NCBI RefSeq assembly: GCF_024171955.1
Contig: NZ_JAMTCS010000011.1
Location: 186,001-250,000, forward strand
From: Promicromonospora thailandica
GTDB taxonomy: Bacteria; Actinomycetota; Actinomycetes; Actinomycetales; Cellulomonadaceae
Length of the DNA: 64,000 bases
Reading direction: 5' to 3'
Position numbers and translations under genes: made by a program. Positions 48,139 through 62,300 of this stretch are shown here, piece by piece. The first letter of the stretch is position 1, and every line of letters starts with the position of its first letter. The notes beneath the pieces are model-generated. The model was not told the DNA's origin, did no database searches, and worked only from the letters and a program-made list of their open reading frames with translations.

Positions 48139-50298
48139 TCAGGCGCCCGACAGGCGGTTCCAGAGGAACGTCCAGTGGGTGGCCGCCATGTACGCCGCCT
48201 GGGCGTTGTCCGCCGCGCCGCCGTGACCGCCCTCGATGTTCTCGTAGTACGTCACGTCCTTGCCCGCGGCCAGCATGAGCGCCGCCATCTTGCGGGCGTG
48301 GCCCGGGTGCACGCGGTCGTCCTTGGTCGACGTCGTGAACAGCACCGGCGGGTAGTCGCGCGCGGCGTCGAACAGGTGGTACGGCGAGAAGCCGCGCATG
48401 AACTCCCAGTCGGCCGTGTCCGGGTCGCCGTACTCCGCCATCCAGGACGCGCCGGCGAGCAGGTGCGAGTACCGCTTCATGTCCAGCAGCGGCACGCCCA
48501 CGATCACCGCGCCGAACAGCTCCGGATACTGCGTGAGCATGTTGCCTGCCAGGAGGCCGCCGTTGGAGCGGCCCTCCATGCCGAGCCGCTCCGGCGTCGT
48601 CACGCCCGTGGCCACCAGGTCGCGGGCGACCGCCGCGAAGTCCTCGTACGCGCGGTGCCGGTGCTCCTTGAGCGCCGCCTGGTGCCAGGCCGGCCCGTAC
48701 TCGCCGCCGCCGCGGATGTTCGCCACGGCGTACACGCCGCCGCGGTCCAGCCACGCGCGCCCGATCGTGCCCGAGTAGCCGGGCAGGATCGCCTGCTCGA
48801 ACCCGCCGTAGCCCCACAGCAGGGTGGGCGCGGGACCGGCGTCGCCGGAGACGAGGTCCGCGCGGCCCACGACGAAGTACGGCACCCGGGTGCCGTCGTC
48901 CGACTCCGTGAACCGCTGGCGCACCTCGAGCCCGGCCGTGTCGAAGTAGGCGGGTGCCGACTTCAGCACCTCGGGCACCTGCGCCGCGCCCACGGTGGTG
49001 CGGCTCAGCGTCGACGGCGTCAGGTATCCCGTGGTGACCACCCAGACGTCGTCCGAGTCCACGACGTCGACCGCGCCGACGCCCACCGTGAGCAGCTCGC
49101 CGCCCAGCGGCAGGTCGCCGCGCACCCAGGCGGCGCCCGCCGTCGACCCGTCCGTCGGCGGGGTGAGCACGTGCAGCAGGTTCTTCACGTCGTCCAGCAC
49201 GTTGAGCACCAGGTGGTGGCGGGTCCAGGTGGTGCCGGCCAGCGACGTCGTCGGCGTGGGCTCGAAGAGCACGGTGAGGTCGCGTGCGCCCGCCAGGAAC
49301 GCGTCGAACCCGGTGGCCAGCAGGGACCCGGCCCGGTAGGTCGTGCCGCCGACGGTCCAGTCGTCGCGCAGCTGCACCAGCATCCACTCGCGGTGCAGGC
49401 CGATGTTCGCCGAGTCGGGCACGTCGATCTTCGTGAGGGTCTGCTCGGGCGTGCCGACGCCGGTGGCGAGGTACGTCTCGCTCGCGTAGAACCGCAGCGC
49501 ACGGCGCACGAGGTCGCGCTCGAAGCCCGGCGTGTGCGAGCGGGAGGCGCTGACGGCCATGTCCTGCTCGGTGCCCTCGTAGACCAGGGTCGCCTCGGCG
49601 AGCGGCGTGCCACGCCGCCACAGCCTGACCTGTCGCGGGTAGCCCGACGGCGTCATGGTGCCCGGGCCGAAGTCGGTGGACGCGTAGACCGTGTCCTGGT
49701 CGACCCACGACAGGCCGCCCTTGGCCTGCTCGCGCACGAACCCGCCCTCGGACGCGGGCACGAACCGCTTCTCCACCAGGTCGAACTCGCGCGTCACGTC
49801 GGAGTCGGAGCCGCCGGGGGAGAGGTCGACCAGGGCGTGGCGCCGGGGCTCGCCCGCCGCGAGCTGCTCCGGTGTCGGGCGCAGGACGCTCGCGCCGTGC
49901 CACACCCAGCTCTCGCCCTCCTGCTCGGCCAGGGCGTCGAGGTCGAGGACGGTCTCCCACTCCGGGTCGGCGGTGCGGTAGGAGTCGAGGGTCGTGCGGC
50001 GCCACAGGCCGCGGCGGTGCGCGGCGTCCTGCCAGAAGTTGTAGTAGTGGTCGCCGACCTTCGAGACGTGCGGGATCTTGTCGTCCGAGTCGAGCACCTC
50101 GCGCACGGCCCGCTCGGTGTCGGTGAAGGCGGGCCCGCCGAGGACGGCCGCGCTGTGCGCGTTGCGCTCGCGCACCCAGTCGAGCGCGGCGTCGCCCTCG
50201 ACGTCCTCGAGCCAGGCGAACGGGTCGTCGGCGGTGGGGTCCAGGGGGGTCTCGGGAAGAGCGGTCCGGGGGGTGGTCTGGGTGTGCTCGACGCTCAT
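48139..50298 (-). CDS. Prolyl oligopeptidase family serine peptidase (S9A type)
   Basis: 719 residues, no signal peptide, cytosolic. N-terminal POP motif DDPFAWLEDVEGDAALDWV, a seven-bladed propeller, then the alpha/beta hydrolase domain: LLWGYGGFE, catalytic Ser near residue 575 in EGRSNGGLL, Asp in DDRVHPGHARK, His in IEGGHGG. ATG 50298 lies 7 nt after TAGGGT (50306-50311 on the minus strand), the leaderless pattern; upstream GTG is also possible. Divergent from the conservon with 292 bp between; convergent with the MetE-like gene. Confidence 0.92.
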   Translation of the reverse strand: MSVEHTQTTPRTALPETPLDPTADDPFAWLEDVEGDAALDWVRERNAHSAAVLGGPAFTDTERAVREVLDSDDKIPHVSKVGDHYYNFWQDAAHRRGLWRRTTLDSYRTADPEWETVLDLDALAEQEGESWVWHGASVLRPTPEQLAAGEPRRHALVDLSPGGSDSDVTREFDLVEKRFVPASEGGFVREQAKGGLSWVDQDTVYASTDFGPGTMTPSGYPRQVRLWRRGTPLAEATLVYEGTEQDMAVSASRSHTPGFERDLVRRALRFYASETYLATGVGTPEQTLTKIDVPDSANIGLHREWMLVQLRDDWTVGGTTYRAGSLLATGFDAFLAGARDLTVLFEPTPTTSLAGTTWTRHHLVLNVLDDVKNLLHVLTPPTDGSTAGAAWVRGDLPLGGELLTVGVGAVDVVDSDDVWVVTTGYLTPSTLSRTTVGAAQVPEVLKSAPAYFDTAGLEVRQRFTESDDGTRVPYFVVGRADLVSGDAGPAPTLLWGYGGFEQAILPGYSGTIGRAWLDRGGVYAVANIRGGGEYGPAWHQAALKEHRHRAYEDFAAVARDLVATGVTTPERLGMEGRSNGGLLAGNMLTQYPELFGAVIVGVPLLDMKRYSHLLAGASWMAEYGDPDTADWEFMRGFSPYHLFDAARDYPPVLFTTSTKDDRVHPGHARKMAALMLAAGKDVTYYENIEGGHGGAADNAQAAYMAATHWTFLWNRLSGA

Positions 50299-50590
50299 GG
50301 GCGTCACCCTACGCGGCACCTCCGACGCGGGCGCCGAGGCGGCGGATCCCGCGAGCCGGTCCGCCATGCTCCCGCATCGCGCACTCCCGGTTTTAACCGT
50401 ATTGTGGTGTTATCGCGCCATGGGGCGGCCTCATTCCTCAATGGCACATATTTTCGATCCGCACACCACAGTCGTGGCCTTCCACGCCTGGGACGCTCTG
50501 TGGTAGAAACTGCACTCCAAGGGGGTTGTTCGCCCTCTTCAGCCGAGTCTTTCGGACTCTGACGAGACAACTACTAGGGGGATCGGCTCG
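50299..50590. promoter_or_regulatory. AT-rich divergent region between S9 peptidase and conservon
   Basis: 292 bp without a gene. The part from about 50390 to 50580 is strikingly AT-rich for this genome (GGTTTTAACCGTATT, CACATATTTTCG). GTGGTGT at 50404-50410 and ACACCAC at 50462-50468 form an inverted pair 51 bp apart. The peptidase -10 is at 50306-50311; conservon promoter candidates include the GTGGTAGAAACT stretch around 50500. Likely control region for the conservon; binding proteins unknown. Confidence 0.4.
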
Positions 50591-52273
50591 GTGAGCTCGA
50601 TGTCTTCTTCTCCTCCGCCCAGCAGGCTGCGGCAGGTCGCACCCTGGGTGTGCGTGGCCGGTGTGCTCGCCTATGTGCTCGTGGCCCCTGTCCTGTTCAC
50701 CGCCACCGGAGCCTCGTCGATGTGGCCCGCGTGGCTGGTGGGCGTCGCCGCCGTCGGCCTCTCCGTCGCCGCCGCGCTGATCGCCGCACGCTCTTCCCGG
50801 GACGACATGGCGGCGCACGAGAACCTGGTCCTCTCCTACCGCCGGGCCGAGGAGCGCGCCGCCGCGGCGTCCGCCGCCCTCGACGCCCTGGCCAAGGAGC
50901 AGCTCCCCGCGTTCCTCGACAGCGCGCCGGCCCCGCCGCTGCCGCACCTGCCCGGCGACGCCGCCGCGCAGGCCCGGCTCGACGAGGCCGCGAGCCTGCT
51001 CGCCCGCGTCCAGGAGGAGCGCGTGGCCCGCCGCGACGCCGTCCAGGTCGCGGTCGTCGCGCTGAGCCGCAAGGTCCAGGCCGCGGCGCACCGCATCCAG
51101 GAGGAGGCGGCGCGCATGGTGCAGCGCCACCCCACCGACCCGGACATCCTGCAGACCTCCATGCGCGTCGACCACGCGGCGGCCCAGCAGGCCCGCCAGG
51201 CGCAGAGCCTCGCGGCCCTGTGCGGCGAGTGGCCGGGCCAGCAGTGGAGCGAGCCGCTCCCGCTGCCCGACGTCGTCAAGGGCGCCGCCAGCCGCATCAC
51301 CGCCTTCCACCGTGTCGAGGTGTCGGGCGACCCGGGCGTCGCCGTCTCGGCGCGCATCGTGGAGCCGCTCATCCACCTGGTGGCCGAGCTGCTCTCCAAC
51401 GCCACGCAGTCCTCCCCGCCCACCACGCAGGTGCTCGTCGCGCTCCGTCAGGTGCAGCGCGGCGCCGTCATCGAGATCGACGACTGCGGTGTGGGCCTCG
51501 ACCTCAAGCAGCTCGAGCAGGCGCGCGACATCGCCTCCGGCAAGCGCGAGATCAGCATCACCGAGCTGGGCGAGATCCCGCAGACGGGCCTCGCGGTGGT
51601 CGGCACCTACGCACGCCGCCACGGCTTCCGGGTCGACGTCACCGAGTCGGTGTACGGCGGTCTGCGTGCCATCGTCATGATCCCGGCCGAGCTGACCGAG
51701 GCAGTGGTGCCGTCGGGCATGCTCACGCCGGCCGCGACCCTGCCGAGCGCCTCCGTACCCTCCACCGGGGTCGCGGCGCTCGGTTCCAGCCGCAGCGCAA
51801 CCGCCGTCGTCGAGGCGCCGCTCGCTCCCGAGCTGCCCACCGCGAAGCCCGCGGACGACGACGAGTGGCCCGCCCCCGCGGCACCCGACCCTGCGACCGA
51901 GGTCCTGGCCGAGCCGCTCAGTGCGCCCGGCGAGACGGTCGACGACGAGGAGGAGACGCCCGTGGCCGGTGCCCCGGTGCAGGCCCCTGGCGAGCTGCCC
52001 CTGCGTCCCGGGCGGACCCGCCCGCAGGACGACGAGTTCCCCGAGCCGTCTGCGCTTCCGCAGCGGCGTTCGCGCCGAGGAGAGGCGGACGTGCCCGACG
52101 AACGGAACAGCGACCCGGAGCCCCGTACGACCGCTCCGGGTGCCGCTCAGACGGCCGAGGAGGCCGGCGAGTGGATGGGTGCCTTCTTCAGCTCCAGCGA
52201 GGCGCGGTTCGGGGACTCACCTGACAGCAGCGAACCGCCGGCCGGAGCCGGCGGAACTTCGGAGGACCGATGA
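50591..52273 (+). CDS. cvnA: Conservon sensor-kinase-like ATPase CvnA
   Basis: 560 residues. Two TMs (about 15-37 and 44-63, short extracytoplasmic turn), then a helical region (65-235) in place of a full histidine-phosphotransfer domain. A HATPase domain follows at about 255-375: N-box HLVAELLSNATQSSPP, DDCGVGLD, GLAVVGTYARRHG. The last ~185 residues are Pro/Asp/Glu-rich and disordered. This is the conservon CvnA layout of Streptomyces (nitrate-sensor-like kinase). GTG 50591 has AGGGGGA 8-9 nt upstream; ATG 50600 is an alternative. Stop overlaps cvnB (ATGA). Confidence 0.9.
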   Translation: MSSMSSSPPPSRLRQVAPWVCVAGVLAYVLVAPVLFTATGASSMWPAWLVGVAAVGLSVAAALIAARSSRDDMAAHENLVLSYRRAEERAAAASAALDALAKEQLPAFLDSAPAPPLPHLPGDAAAQARLDEAASLLARVQEERVARRDAVQVAVVALSRKVQAAAHRIQEEAARMVQRHPTDPDILQTSMRVDHAAAQQARQAQSLAALCGEWPGQQWSEPLPLPDVVKGAASRITAFHRVEVSGDPGVAVSARIVEPLIHLVAELLSNATQSSPPTTQVLVALRQVQRGAVIEIDDCGVGLDLKQLEQARDIASGKREISITELGEIPQTGLAVVGTYARRHGFRVDVTESVYGGLRAIVMIPAELTEAVVPSGMLTPAATLPSASVPSTGVAALGSSRSATAVVEAPLAPELPTAKPADDDEWPAPAAPDPATEVLAEPLSAPGETVDDEEETPVAGAPVQAPGELPLRPGRTRPQDDEFPEPSALPQRRSRRGEADVPDERNSDPEPRTTAPGAAQTAEEAGEWMGAFFSSSEARFGDSPDSSEPPAGAGGTSEDR

Positions 52274-52683
52274 CTACGCAGGCCGACGGCATGACGAGCA
52301 CCGACGGCAACAGCTGGATGCTCGAGCTCATCAGTGGTGTACGAGGGGTCAAGCATGTGGTCGTGCTCACCTCGGACGGCCTGATGAAGGTCCGCACGGA
52401 CCAGACCCCGCTCGACGTCGCCGACAAGGTGGCGGCGGCGTGCGCCGGGCTGGCCGCACTGGGGATCGGAATGAGCCGGGAGTTCGGGAACAGCGACACG
52501 ATCCGCCAGGTGATGGTGGAGTTCGACGGCGGCTTCTTGTTCGTCCGGGGAGCCGGTGACGGCTCCCGCCTCGCGGTGATCACCGAGTCGGTGATCGATC
52601 CCGCGCTGATCGCCCAGCAGATGCAGGCCCAGGTGCTCATGATCGGGGAGCGCACGCTGGGCACGGAGCGGATCACCGGCTGA
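52270..52683 (+). CDS. cvnB: Conservon Roadblock/LC7 protein CvnB
   Basis: 137 residues, soluble Roadblock/LC7 fold: WMLELISGVRGVKHVVVLTSDGLMKV, helix LDVADKVAAACAGLAALG, QVMVEFDGGFLFVRGAGD. In conservons it acts with the GTPase, likely as a GAP or scaffold. ATG 52270 overlaps the cvnA stop by 4 nt. 108-bp gap before cvnC. Confidence 0.92.
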   Translation: MTTQADGMTSTDGNSWMLELISGVRGVKHVVVLTSDGLMKVRTDQTPLDVADKVAAACAGLAALGIGMSREFGNSDTIRQVMVEFDGGFLFVRGAGDGSRLAVITESVIDPALIAQQMQAQVLMIGERTLGTERITG

Positions 52684-52791
52684 TCGGCGACGCAAGCTCC
52701 CACGGAAAGCAGTGACCGGGCCGGTCCTGGCCCGGAGGTTCAGGCACCACCAGCTCGACCAGTACCCGACCGACCGACAGGGGGCGAGGGG

Positions 52792-53145
52792 ATGGACACC
52801 GAGGAGTACCGCGACCACCCGGTGCGCTCGTACGTGCTCACCTCGGGGCGGGCGCACCCGTCGCGCAACACGCTGCGACCGGAGACGCTCGTGCGTGCCG
52901 TCGAGAGCCGTCCCGTGCTCTCGACGGCGGGCCGCATGGAGCGCGAGCTCGTGCAGCTCTGCCGCGGCACGCTCGCGCTCGCCGAGGTGGCGGCGTACCT
53001 GCAGCTACCGGTGAGCCTCGTGGCGGTCATGGTCTCTGACCTGGTCGACTCGGGGAACCTGACGATCCGTTCCAACCATCAAGCGCACGTCCTGCCCGGC
53101 AAGGACATCCTGGAGAAGATTCTCGATGGACTCCGCAAGCTCTGA
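52792..53145 (+). CDS. cvnC: Conservon DUF742 protein CvnC
   Basis: 117 residues, DUF742 winged-helix-like: VRSYVLTSGRAHPSR, LETLV-type helix, ICR-type LVQLCRGTLALAEVAAYLQLP, VMVSDLVDSGNL. Member of the CvnABCD complex of unknown exact role. ATG 52792 has GCGAGGGG just upstream. Overlaps cvnD by 20 nt. Confidence 0.9.
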   Translation: MDTEEYRDHPVRSYVLTSGRAHPSRNTLRPETLVRAVESRPVLSTAGRMERELVQLCRGTLALAEVAAYLQLPVSLVAVMVSDLVDSGNLTIRSNHQAHVLPGKDILEKILDGLRKL

Positions 53146-53737
53146 CCGCACCGCGTCCGGACAGCACCTGGCGCCGACCGTCGCACGGTCGGTCAAGGTG
53201 CTCGTCGTGGGTGCGTTCGGGGTGGGCAAGACGACGCTGATCGGCTCCGTCAGCGAGATCGAGCCGCTGCGCACCGAGGAGCGGATCACGACCGCGAGCG
53301 TCGGCATCGACCCGGGGCAGCCGAACAAGGACACGACGACGGTCGCGATGGACTTCGGTCGCATCACCGTGACCGAGGACATCGCCCTGTACATGTTCGG
53401 CACCCCGGGTCAGCGCCGGTTCTGGGACCTCTGGGCCGGCCTGGCGGACGGTGCCGTCGGCGCCCTCGTCATGATCGACACCCGGCACCTGGAGGACAGC
53501 TTCGAGGTGCTGGACCAGCTCGAGCTGCGGACCAAGATCCCGTTCGCGGTGGTCGTCAACCAGTTCCCGGACTCGCCCGCCTACCCGCTCGAGCGGGTGC
53601 GGGCGGCGCTGGACCTCCTGCCGGAGACGCCCATCGTGGAGTGCGACGCGCGCGACCGGCAGTCCGCCGTCCTGACGCTCATCACCCTCGTCGAGCACGC
53701 CATGACCTTCCCGGTCTTCCAGAAGGTCAACGCGTGA
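53126..53737 (+). CDS. cvnD: Conservon Ras-like GTPase CvnD
   Basis: 203 residues. P-loop GAFGVGKTT (29-37), FGTPGQRRFWDLWAGL as the G3 segment, NQFPDSPAY in place of NKxD, ECDARDRQS near the G5 position. This is the MglA/CvnD bacterial small-GTPase group (DUF in older annotation). ATG 53126 has GGAG 10 nt upstream, inside cvnC. Stop overlaps the P450 start (GTGA). Confidence 0.93.
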   Translation: MDSASSDRTASGQHLAPTVARSVKVLVVGAFGVGKTTLIGSVSEIEPLRTEERITTASVGIDPGQPNKDTTTVAMDFGRITVTEDIALYMFGTPGQRRFWDLWAGLADGAVGALVMIDTRHLEDSFEVLDQLELRTKIPFAVVVNQFPDSPAYPLERVRAALDLLPETPIVECDARDRQSAVLTLITLVEHAMTFPVFQKVNA

Positions 53738-54990
53738 CCTTGGCCAACCGGCTGCACCAGCGGCTGGAGGACATCCCCGACCGCATGCAGCTGGCGGACA
53801 TCACCTCGGCGCGGGACCCGCACAAGGTCTACGAGCGGCTGCGCGACGAGTGGGGCCCGGTGGCCCCGATGGACCTGGAGCCGGGCGTGCCGGCCTGGCT
53901 CGTGCTCGGCTACGACGAGGCCAGCAGCGTGATGCGCAACGAGCTGCTGTTCTCCCGCAACTCCCGCAACTGGCGGTACGTCCAGGAGCGGTCGCTGCCC
54001 GCCGACTCCGGGGTGTTCGCGACCCTGGCCCCGCGCGAGAACGCCTACTACCTCGACGGTATGCAGCAGCGCCGCCTGCGCGCCCCGCTCGACGACGCGC
54101 TGGGCGGTGTCGACGAGAAGCGGCTGGCCCGCACCGTCGCGGTGACGTGCGAGGCGATCATCGACCGCCTCCTGCCGCGCGGCGAGGCCGACCTGGTGCG
54201 CGACTACGCGGTCGCCGTCCCCGTGATGGTCATGACCGAGCTGTTCGGCATGAGCCTGTCCGACGGGAACAAGATGCACGAGCTCTCGGAGGCCCTCTAC
54301 GAGGGCACCGACCGGGCGCGGGCGGCCGCCGTCGAGCAGGAGGCGCTGCTGGCGGTGCTCGTGGCGACGCACCGGGCCGAGCCGGGCGAGGACCTCACGA
54401 CGGCCCTGGTGAACCACCCCAACCACGCGAACGACGTCGAGGTGATGGCCTCGATCGGCGTGATGTTCACGCTGGGGCACGACGCCGAGATCGCGTGGAT
54501 CGCCAGCACGCTGCACATGATCCTGACCGACCCCGCGTTCGCCGCGCGCGTGCGCCGTGGGCGGCTCGACCTCGACGACGCCCTGGACGAGGTGTCGCGG
54601 CGCAACCCGCCGGCCCCGCACGTGCTGCCGCGGTTCGCGCGGCAGGACTGCGAGCTGGGCGGGCGCCGGATCGCCTTCGGGGACGCCCTCGTCCCCGCCG
54701 TCGCCGCGGCCAACGCCGACCGGGCCATCCGCACCGACGACCCCTGGGAGGAGCTGGGCAGCCGGTTCCACCTGACGTGGGGCGCGGGTGCGCACGCCTG
54801 CCCAGCGCACCGGATCGGGCCGCTCATCGGCCGCATCGCGGTGGAGACCCTGCTGCGCCGGATCCTCGACATGGAGCTGCGGGTACCGGCCGAGGCGCTG
54901 ACGATGTCGCGCTCGCCCTGGTCGCGCCACCCGCGCACGCTCCCGGTGCGGTTCACGAGCCCGGAGACGGCCCCACCGCCGGAGCGCTGA
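53734..54990 (+). CDS. Conservon cytochrome P450
   Basis: 418 residues, translationally coupled to cvnD. Heme thiolate Cys356 in LTWGAGAHACPAHRIG: the usual Phe of FxxGxxxCxG is replaced and the residue after Cys is Pro, as in other conservon P450s. K-helix has DEVSRRNPP, so E286-x-x-R289 is kept, unlike Streptomyces CYP157 conservon P450s that carry EQSLW. The I-helix reads LGHDAEIAW, lacking the normal acid-Thr oxygen-activation pair. Probably a conservon (CYP157-like) enzyme or a heme sensor. Substrate unknown. Followed by a family E palindrome. Confidence 0.9.
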   Translation: MTLANRLHQRLEDIPDRMQLADITSARDPHKVYERLRDEWGPVAPMDLEPGVPAWLVLGYDEASSVMRNELLFSRNSRNWRYVQERSLPADSGVFATLAPRENAYYLDGMQQRRLRAPLDDALGGVDEKRLARTVAVTCEAIIDRLLPRGEADLVRDYAVAVPVMVMTELFGMSLSDGNKMHELSEALYEGTDRARAAAVEQEALLAVLVATHRAEPGEDLTTALVNHPNHANDVEVMASIGVMFTLGHDAEIAWIASTLHMILTDPAFAARVRRGRLDLDDALDEVSRRNPPAPHVLPRFARQDCELGGRRIAFGDALVPAVAAANADRAIRTDDPWEELGSRFHLTWGAGAHACPAHRIGPLIGRIAVETLLRRILDMELRVPAEALTMSRSPWSRHPRTLPVRFTSPETAPPPER

Positions 54991-55010
54991 CGGGCCCGCC
55001 CGCCCGTGCT

Positions 55011-59221
<4,211 letters not shown>

Positions 59222-59237
59222 CACCGGCTCGCTTCCC

Positions 59238-59287
59238 GAACGACCTGGGGTGCCGAGACCACCCGGTCTCGGTACCCCAGGTCGTTC
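59238..59287. repeat. Family B palindrome after ligA
   Basis: 23-bp arms (59238-59260 and 59265-59287), one mismatch (59252), loop ACCC, starting GAACGACCTGGGGT. Same word, same GGTACCG-type centre and identical loop as 6129-6182 after gltA, 53 kb away. Likely ligA terminator or more general 3'-end element. Confidence 0.9.
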
Positions 59288-59327
59288 TCGGCTGAAGGCC
59301 CGCCCGCGTAACGGTGAAGAGGTAGCA

Positions 59328-59353
59328 ACTTTTGCTTGACGCGCGACAAAAGT
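59328..59353 (+). promoter_or_regulatory. ROK operator 1
   Basis: ACTTTTGC-N10-ACAAAAGT, an inverted repeat with one mismatch, overlapping the -35. Same sequence pattern as 63778-63803, which lies next to a ROK repressor gene. Probable repressor-binding site. Confidence 0.8.
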
Positions 59354-59364
59354 CCCCTTAGGTT
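59336..59364 (+). promoter_or_regulatory. SigA promoter of the DUF1080-protein gene
   Basis: TTGACG (59336-59341), 17 bp, TAGGTT (59359-59364). Transcription start near 59371. The -35 lies inside operator 1. Confidence 0.75.
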
Positions 59365-59399
59365 CTAGCCGCAAGGTCAATGCCGACCGAGGAGACCTC

Positions 59400-62300
59400 A
59401 TGCGTCAACGTGGAACCACCATCCGCACGAGACAGGCGGCCGCTGGTGCGACCGCCGTCGCGCTGACAGCGGTGATGCTGTCCGGCGCCGTCCCCGCCGC
59501 GACCGCGGCGGACGACCTGCCGCCGCAGGAGCCAGGCGTCACGCTGCGGAGCTACGACATGGCCCGCGACCTCAGCGAGCTGTGCACGCTCCGCTCGGGT
59601 CAGACGCCCAACGTCGACCAGCTCAAGCCGACCATCGACTACTCGTCGGAGGGCGACTTCGGCCTGAGCGAGCGCTTCATCGCGCACGCGCTCGCCAACC
59701 TGTCGGTGCCGTCCGCCGGCAACTACGAGTTCCGGCTCACCAGCGACGACGGCTCGCGCCTGGTCATCGACGACACCGAGGTGATCGACAACGACGGCCT
59801 GCACGGCGCCGAGTCGAAGGAAGGCACCATCGCGCTGGAGCCGGGCTACCACGACCTGCGCGTCGAGTTCTTCGACAACACCAACGACAACGTCCTGAAG
59901 CTGGAGTGGCGCCCGCCGGGCAGCACCGACTACGTCGTCGTGCCGGAGAGCGTGCTGAGCACCGAGGCCGGCGTCGTGCGCGTGACCGCGCCCGGCACCA
60001 AGTACTGCGAGGGCTCGGACGAGACCGCGGGCGACGGCATGCGCCTGGACTCGGTGTACCCGGGCTACACCCTCACCGACCTGCGCCCCGACGGCTTCGA
60101 GCCGATGGTCGCCGCGCTCGACTGGACCGACGACGACCGTCTCGCCGTGGTGACGTCCGGCTCCGTGAGCCCGGGCGGCTGGGTCGAGGACCCGGAGCCC
60201 GGCGAGGTCTTCCTGCTGGACAACGTGACCGGCGAGACCTCGAAGGACCAGGTGACCTACGAGAAGGTCGCCACGGACCTGTTCAACCCGATGGGCATCG
60301 CCGTCATCGGCGACTCGATCTACGTCTCGGAGCGGGACAAGCTCACCGAGCTCACGGACCCCGACGGCGACGGCTTCTACGACGACCACCGCACGGTGGC
60401 CGAGTGGCCCTTCGGCGGCAACTTCCACGAGTTCGCCTTCGGCCTGCTGCACGACCGCAAGTACTTCTACCTGAACCTGTCGGTGGCCATCAACAACGGC
60501 GGCGCCACCACGGACCCGCAGCCCGCCGAGAACCGCGGTACGGCCATCCGCGTCGACCGTCGCACCGGCGAGGTCGAGTACGTGGCCGGCGGCCTGCGCA
60601 CGCCCAACGGCCTGGTCAAGGGCCCGGACGGCGAGATGTTCGTGATGGACAACCAGGGCGCCTGGCTGCCGAGCTCGAAGCTCGTGCACATCGAGCAGGG
60701 CAAGTTCTTCAACCACTTCACCAACCCGTCGGGCCCGTACGACGCCACGCCCGTCTCGGCGCCGGCGCTGTGGGTGCCGCAGAACGAGATCGGCAACTCG
60801 CCGAGCTCGCCGGTGCTGCTCGAGGAAGGCCCGTACGAGGACCAGCTCGTCTTCGGCGACGTGACCTACGGCGGTCTGCAGCGCGCCTTCCTGGAGAAGG
60901 TCGACGGCGAGTACCAGGGTGCGGTGTTCCGGCACTCGGCGGGCCTGGAGGCCGGTGTGAACCGCACCATCGTGGGCCCCGACGGCGCGCTGTACGTGGG
61001 CGGCATCGGCGAGGGCGGCAACTGGAGCGAGCCGGGCAAGCTGCGCTACGGCCTGCAGAAGCTGACGCCGAACGGCGAGGACGCCTTCGACATGACCGAG
61101 ATGCGGGTCACGAAGAAGGGCTTCGAGGTCGAGTACACGCAGCCGCTGTCCACCGAGACGGTCGCCAAGATCGCCGAGGACCCGAACGCGGCGTTCCGCA
61201 TGGACCACTGGCGCTACGTGCCCACGCGCGCCTACGGCGGCCCGAAGATCGACGAGCAGCAGCTCTTCGTCTCGGACGCCAAGGTGTCCCGGGACCGCAC
61301 CAGGGTGACGCTCACCGTGGACGGGCGCCAGCCCGGCTACGTGGTGCACCTGCGCAGCCCGCGCCCGTTCGCGGACAGCGAGGGTCGGGAGCTGTGGAAC
61401 ACCGAGGCGTGGTACACCCTCAACGCGATCCCCGGGTACAAGGCCCCGGCCGGCTTCCAGGAGGCCGAGGAGGCGACGCTCCGCGGCAGCGCGAACGTGG
61501 CGAACGAGCACAACGGCTACTCGGGCTCGGGCTTCGCGGCCGGCTTCACGAACCCGGGCGCGTCCGCGACCTTCACGACCACCGTCAAGCGCGGGGGCAG
61601 CCAGCCGGTGAGCCTGCGCTACTCCAACGGGCCCAACCCGTTCGAGGGCACCAAGACGGTGTCGGTGCTGGTCAACGGCCAGGAGGTCGAGCCGTGGGCG
61701 CTGGAGTCCACGGGTGACTGGAAGACGTGGGCGACGGCGACCCGGTCGCTCGACCTGCGCAAGGGAGTCAACACCATCACCGTGCGCTACGACGAGGACG
61801 ACGACGGCAACGTCAACCTCGACCTCCTCAAGGTCGGTGGCGGGGCCGACATCTGCGAGCCGAAGCGGTACGAACGGGGCTACACCGCGCTGTTCGACGG
61901 CACGCTGGCCTCGCTGGACGGCTGGAACATGGCCGGTCCGGGCTCGTTCGGCCGCCAGGCCGACTGCACGATCCGCGGGGCCGGTGGCATGGGTCTGCTC
62001 TGGCACTCCACGGAGCTGAACGAGTACAGCCTGAAGCTCGACTGGAAGCTCAAGAAGGACGACAACGGCGGTGTCTTCGTCGGCTTCCCGGACCCGGGCA
62101 ACGACCCGTGGATCGCCGTCGACCAGGGGTACGAAATCCAGATCGACGCCACTGACGAGCCGGACCGCACCACGGGCGCGATCTACACCTTCCAGGGAGC
62201 CGACCCTGAGGTCGTGGAGCGCGCGCTGAAGCCGGTGGGCTCCTGGAACTCCTACGAGATCCGGGTGGAGGGCCAGACGATCAAGGTCTTCCTCAACGGT

